A stretch of DNA of 10,385 nt from Pseudomonadota bacterium (GTDB taxonomy: Bacteria; Pseudomonadota; Gammaproteobacteria; Pseudomonadales; Oceanobacteraceae). The notes beneath the pieces were generated by a model. It searched no databases. It saw only the letters and a list, made by a program, of their open reading frames with translations, and was not told the origin of the DNA. How positions within the stretch are numbered: the stretch's first letter is position 1; every line of letters starts with the position of its first letter. Positions 7,869-10,385 of the stretch are shown piece by piece. The DNA lies in contig JAEWQT010000040.1 in the NCBI GenBank assembly GCA_023399105.1, positions 1 through 10,385 on the forward strand, given 5' to 3'. The position numbers and the translations under genes were made by a program.

Positions 7869-7890
7869 TACTTTGACGAGGTTCACAATT
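7869..7890. promoter_or_regulatory. Candidate CRP/Vfr binding site upstream of cpdA
   Basis: On the plus strand 7872-7887 reads TTTGA, six bases, TCACA. Seen from cpdA it reads TGTGA-N6-TCAAA. It matches nine of the ten core bases of the CRP consensus TGTGA-N6-TCACA, with the correct six-base spacer and A/T-rich flanks on the better half. It overlaps the last codons and stop of the DUF1249 gene and lies about 160 bp before the cpdA start. A direct loop, in which cAMP-bound CRP or Vfr drives the gene that destroys cAMP, is known in Pseudomonas aeruginosa. Confidence 0.5.
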
Positions 7891-8353
7891 ATTGGCTGCC
7901 GGTCGGCTGCGTTTTAACAAAAAGTAACGGGGATCTGGCCCGCCCGTGTTGCAGACAATGAGTCAGCCACTCGGCCAGAAAGCGATTCAGCTGCAGTTTT
8001 TCATCGGGCAGGCGCATGGCCGGGTTGGGGTAGGGGTAACGGCCATCAAAACGTTGCGCCTGTTGGTAGCTGAGCACTTCGGCCATGCCGGCATCATGAT
8101 ACAGCCGTACCTGCATGGCTTGCGGCTGCAGCCAGCCGGGGCTGTGGCCCTGTTGTTCAAGGCGCAGCATGGTGGTGTAGCGGTGATCTTCTTCTACATA
8201 AAGGCGCACACTGGCTTGCTGGTCGCCATCACCCAGTAAAAATTCGCGCTCAGTCTGGTCGTCGGGCAACAGCTTGAGCAGACGCAGATAATTGGCTTCA
8301 CACAGAGCGGCCATTTCCTGCAGGTCGGGGACATAACGGCGGCGTAAGCTCAT
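7889..8353 (-). CDS. yqiB: DUF1249 family protein YqiB
   Basis: This 154-residue protein matches the DUF1249 family, typified by E. coli YqiB (140 residues), whose biochemical role is unknown. Family features are clear: the opening RRYVPDLQEMAALCEANY (5-22) followed by LLPD, the YTTML strand (59-63), VRLYHDAGMAEVLSY (82-96), and the C-terminal YPNPAMRLPDEKLQLNRFL (108-126) followed by AEWL. No membrane segment or signal peptide is seen, so it is probably cytoplasmic. The ATG at 8353 lies 6 nt after the nudF stop with a weak ribosome site, which suggests translational coupling to nudF. Placement between nudF and cpdA is conserved with E. coli, so a link to nucleotide turnover is tempting but unproven. 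The last 15 or so residues (from about 140) extend past the E. coli-like core. Confidence 0.93.
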   Translation of the reverse strand: MSLRRRYVPDLQEMAALCEANYLRLLKLLPDDQTEREFLLGDGDQQASVRLYVEEDHRYTTMLRLEQQGHSPGWLQPQAMQVRLYHDAGMAEVLSYQQAQRFDGRYPYPNPAMRLPDEKLQLNRFLAEWLTHCLQHGRARSPLLFVKTQPTGSQ

Positions 8354-8359
8354 AGGGTC

Positions 8360-8989
8360 TCAGGGGAGTTCCGGTGTGTTGTGGGTTTGCAGGCGGTGAT
8401 GCTGAATTTTCAGCCACTGTAAGGCCATGATGGTGGCGGCATTGTTGATGATGCCATGCTCCAGTGCCTGCCAGGCGTCAGCAAAACTGAGGGTGACCAG
8501 CCGGATGTCCTCATGCTCGTCCGCCAGTCCGTGCAATCCGCCCAGTGGACGGCTGTCGATCAGTGCGCAGTATAAGTACACCCGTTCACTGGTGCCGCCC
8601 GGCGACACCCAGTAATGGCAGATCGGCAGCAGTTGTTCCACCACGCAGCCAGCTTCTTCCAATGCCTCGCGGCGTGCAACCTGTTCGTATTGCTCGCCCG
8701 GCTCTACCATGCCGGCCACCAGTTCCAGCAACCAGGGCGAGCGCTCATCGCCCAGGGCGCCGGGGCGGAATTGTTCGGTCAGCACCACACAATCGCGCGC
8801 CGGATCGTAGAGTAAGACGCACACGGCTTCGCCGCGTTCGAACAGCTCACGGGTAAAAACCGGGGTCCAGTCGCCGGCAAACGTACGGTGCCGCAGTTGC
8901 AGTTTTTCCATCCGGAAGAAGCCCTGATACAGCACTTCCTGCCGGATAACCTCGGTATCCTGCCGGGTAAATAACGGGGTGAGTTTCAC
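8360..8989 (-). CDS. nudF: ADP-ribose pyrophosphatase (Nudix hydrolase)
   Basis: NudF hydrolyses ADP-ribose to AMP and ribose 5-phosphate, removing a reactive product of NAD turnover in the cytoplasm. The Nudix box is complete, GMVEPGEQYEQVARREALEE (residues 93-112) followed by AG, fitting G-x5-E-x7-REUxEExGU. The ADP-ribose-specific segment SPGGTSE (129-135) and HGLADEHEDIR (153-163) match E. coli NudF. I place the start at GTG 8989, giving 209 residues, the E. coli length, with AGGT five bases upstream. A TTG at 9016 would add nine residues unlike the family and has no ribosome site. The next ATG would cut into the conserved GFF region. It is the first gene of the minus-strand run and is divergent from tolC, the same order as in E. 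coli. Its promoter was not identified with confidence. Confidence 0.95.
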   Translation of the reverse strand: MKLTPLFTRQDTEVIRQEVLYQGFFRMEKLQLRHRTFAGDWTPVFTRELFERGEAVCVLLYDPARDCVVLTEQFRPGALGDERSPWLLELVAGMVEPGEQYEQVARREALEEAGCVVEQLLPICHYWVSPGGTSERVYLYCALIDSRPLGGLHGLADEHEDIRLVTLSFADAWQALEHGIINNAATIMALQWLKIQHHRLQTHNTPELP

Positions 8990-9024
8990 GCTTGACCTGC
9001 CTATATTACTGAACAAGAATATGC

Positions 9025-9036
9025 CGCGCCGGCGCG
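9025..9036. repeat. 12-bp GC-only palindrome in the nudF/tolC divergent region
   Basis: The sequence CGCGCCGGCGCG is its own reverse complement. It lies between the start of nudF and the proposed tolC promoter. It could be an operator or a short hairpin in the nudF leader. A GC-only word of this kind can also arise by chance in GC-rich DNA. Confidence 0.4.
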
Positions 9037-9070
9037 AGCCATCAGCACGCTGTGTTCTTATTGATGGAAC

Positions 9071-9084
9071 AATCCCGAGGGATT
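9071..9084. promoter_or_regulatory. Candidate operator, inverted repeat AATCCC-GA-GGGATT
   Basis: The arms 9071-9076 and 9079-9084 are exact reverse complements separated by two bases. The repeat overlaps the place where the -35 element of the proposed tolC promoter would sit, a typical position for a repressor or activator site. The binding protein is unknown. In enterobacteria tolC is controlled by MarA-type regulators, whose sites are not palindromic, so this would be a different factor. Confidence 0.35.
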
Positions 9085-9099
9085 ACACCAAATGTTTTC

Positions 9100-9108
9100 T
9101 GTTAGAAT
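9100..9108 (+). promoter_or_regulatory. Candidate extended -10 promoter for tolC
   Basis: The sequence TGTTAGAAT fits an extended -10 element (TGn followed by TAGAAT, five of six matches to TATAAT). Transcription would start near 9115, giving a leader of about 36 nt. No good -35 is seen 17 bp upstream, where the bases belong to the AATCCC/GGGATT repeat. Extended -10 promoters tolerate this. The tolC ribosome site AAAGG (9139-9143) follows, seven bases before the ATG. Confidence 0.45.
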
Positions 9109-9150
9109 CCGGCAACATTCCACTTCATACCCGCTGCGAAAGGCAACACT

Positions 9151-10385
9151 ATGAACAAACTGCTTTCTCTGACCACAGCTCTGCTGGCTTCTGCATCTCT
9201 GCAGGCTGCCGACCTGAGCACCATTTATCAGCAGGCAGCGAGCAATGATGCGGAAATCGCTGCTGCCCGTGCTACCCGCGAAGCCAACAGCTACAACGTA
9301 ACCATTGCCCGTGGGGCGCTGCTGCCGCAGGCGCAGTTAAGTTATGGCATTACCAAATATGATACTGAGTCTGTATCTATTGATCTTACTGCTGGTGGTT
9401 ATAAAGACTACGAAAAAGATTATGACCTGAAGGCACTGCAGGTTCAGGCGTCCCAGACGTTGTTTAATCTGAACAGCTGGTACAACTATCAGGCCGCCGT
9501 TACTGGCGACAGCGCTGCCGGTCTGGAATTGCAGCTGGCCGAACAACAGCTGTTGCTGCGCACCGCGCAGGCTTATTTTAACGTGCTGCGGGCGCAGGAT
9601 AATTTATCAACCGCTCAGGCAGAAGAAAAGGCGGTTAAACGTTCACTGGAGCAGACCAAGCAACGCTTTGATGTGGGCCTGATCGCCATTACCGATGTGC
9701 ACGAAGCGCAGGCTGCGTATGACCTCAGCTACGTGAACCTGCTGGGCCAGGAAGCGGCGCTGGATATCAGCTACGAAGCGCTGGAACAACTGACCGGCCA
9801 GCGCTTTGATCGCGTGGTGCCGCTGAAAGCGGAAGTACCGATGGAATTGCCGGAACCGGCCAATGCCGATGACTGGGTGCAATCGGGGTTAAGCAAGTAC
9901 GCTGGTGTGTTGCTGGCCGAAGCCGGTAAAGACAGTGTGCGTCTGCAGCGCAATGCCGCCCGTTCCAATCACTTACCGACCGTGCAGCTGACCGCCGCGT
10001 ATAGCGATGCCGAACAAGCTCCTTTTGCGAGTTATACCGAACCAACAAGCTCCGAAGCCATTGCAGTCGGTGTGCAGTTAACCGTCCCGCTGCTGGCCGG
10101 TGGCTCGCTGTATGGCCAGAGCAAGCAGGCGGCGCTGAACTTTGCCGCTGCTGATTACCAGCTGGAAAAACAACGCCGCGATGTGCGCCAGAATATCCGC
10201 AGTCTGTTTCGTCAGGTGCAGACCGATACCCTGAACATCAAAGCGCGTAAGCAGGCCATCACCTCGGCCCAGAGTGCGGTAGAAGCCACCGAAACCGGTT
10301 ACCGGGTGGGTACCCGTAACATTGTGGAAGTACTGGATGCGCAGAAAAATCTGTACCGTGCCCAGCGTGACTATGCCAACGCCCG
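9151..10385 (+). CDS. tolC: TolC family outer membrane efflux channel (incomplete at the 3' end)
   Basis: TolC forms the trimeric outer-membrane and periplasmic tunnel used by RND and MFS drug pumps and by type I secretion. The first 411 codons are present and the frame is open to the window end. A signal peptide (residues 1-20, MNKLL then a hydrophobic core, cleavage near LQA-A or QAA-D) leads into DLSTIYQQAASND, a TolC-like mature start. The two internal helical repeats are visible: YFNVLRAQ then QRFDVGLIAITDVHEAQAAY (142-149 and 171-190), and GYRVGTRNIVEVLDAQ then LYRAQRDYANA (383-398 and 401-411). These are very close to the E. coli TolC segments. About 30-60 residues are probably missing. 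The ATG at 9151 has AAAGG seven bases upstream. The gene is divergent from nudF, the order known in E. coli. A paralogous outer-membrane factor is possible, but synteny favours TolC itself. Confidence 0.95.
   Translation, partial: MNKLLSLTTALLASASLQAADLSTIYQQAASNDAEIAAARATREANSYNVTIARGALLPQAQLSYGITKYDTESVSIDLTAGGYKDYEKDYDLKALQVQASQTLFNLNSWYNYQAAVTGDSAAGLELQLAEQQLLLRTAQAYFNVLRAQDNLSTAQAEEKAVKRSLEQTKQRFDVGLIAITDVHEAQAAYDLSYVNLLGQEAALDISYEALEQLTGQRFDRVVPLKAEVPMELPEPANADDWVQSGLSKYAGVLLAEAGKDSVRLQRNAARSNHLPTVQLTAAYSDAEQAPFASYTEPTSSEAIAVGVQLTVPLLAGGSLYGQSKQAALNFAAADYQLEKQRRDVRQNIRSLFRQVQTDTLNIKARKQAITSAQSAVEATETGYRVGTRNIVEVLDAQKNLYRAQRDYANA

Larger units (their letters stand above)
7714..7888. other. 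yqiB-cpdA intergenic region
   Basis: This 175-bp gap is much longer than the others in the minus-strand run. It holds the CRP-like palindrome and -10-like hexamer described separately, and the cpdA ribosome site. A run of six T on the minus strand (7774-7769) has no adjacent stem, so it is not called a terminator. An ATG frame beginning at 7759 overlaps cpdA in another frame and lacks a ribosome site. Confidence 0.6.
8990..9150. other. nudF / tolC divergent regulatory region
   Basis: This 161-bp gap must carry the start signals of both gene sets. On the plus side it holds the extended -10 element and ribosome site of tolC. On the minus side only the nudF ribosome site AGGT (8998-8995) is clear. 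Two palindromes (9025-9036 and 9071-9084) lie between the genes. A plus-strand open frame crossing this gap into tolC in another frame shows no family features and is not called. Confidence 0.7.

Noticed and set aside
8992..9020. A plus-strand TTGACC / AAGAAT pair with a 17-bp spacer, a possible second tolC promoter
   Set aside because: The -10 matches only four of six bases and the -35 overlaps the nudF ribosome site. It cannot be told from chance without a mapped transcript start.
8979..9248. An 89-codon plus-strand frame spanning the nudF/tolC gap
   Set aside because: It overlaps the tolC signal peptide in another frame and has no family features or ribosome site of its own.

Overview
The window reads as chromosomal DNA of a Gammaproteobacterium, most likely a marine member of the Oceanospirillales. 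This placement rests on protein similarity recalled by eye, not on a search. GC content is moderately high, genes are densely packed, and gene order matches the classic gammaproteobacterial block tolC / nudF-yqiB-cpdA-yqiA-parE. No rRNA, tRNA, CRISPR array, insertion sequence or phage gene was seen.

Layout: the 5' end of parC (topoisomerase IV subunit A) lies on the minus strand at 1-413. A short divergent gap separates it from a plus-strand pirin-family gene (605-1459). The pirin gene converges on a large minus-strand gene (1524-4340) that encodes a periplasmic-sensing, PAS-GGDEF-EAL cyclic-di-GMP protein. A perfect 13-bp inverted repeat sits between the two and contains the stop codon of the latter. 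Reading the minus strand from right to left, 8989 to 1524 is a tight co-directional run: nudF, yqiB (DUF1249), cpdA, yqiA, parE and the GGDEF-EAL gene. The gaps are 6, 175, 3, 25 and 36 nt. tolC (9151 to the window end, incomplete) diverges from nudF.

Function: the run combines removal of ADP-ribose (NudF), hydrolysis of cAMP (CpdA), a probable small esterase (YqiA), chromosome decatenation (ParE) and cyclic-di-GMP turnover. The only wide gap in the run is upstream of cpdA. It holds a CRP/Vfr-like palindrome with a -10-like hexamer at class II spacing, which suggests cAMP-dependent feedback on the cAMP phosphodiesterase. ParC and ParE carry the fluoroquinolone-susceptible residues at the main resistance positions visible here.

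Nothing here looks like a wholly new system. The most interesting points are the putative CRP-cpdA feedback site, the placement of a dual-domain c-di-GMP enzyme directly behind parE, the two palindromes in the tolC/nudF divergent region, and the palindromic convergent gene end.
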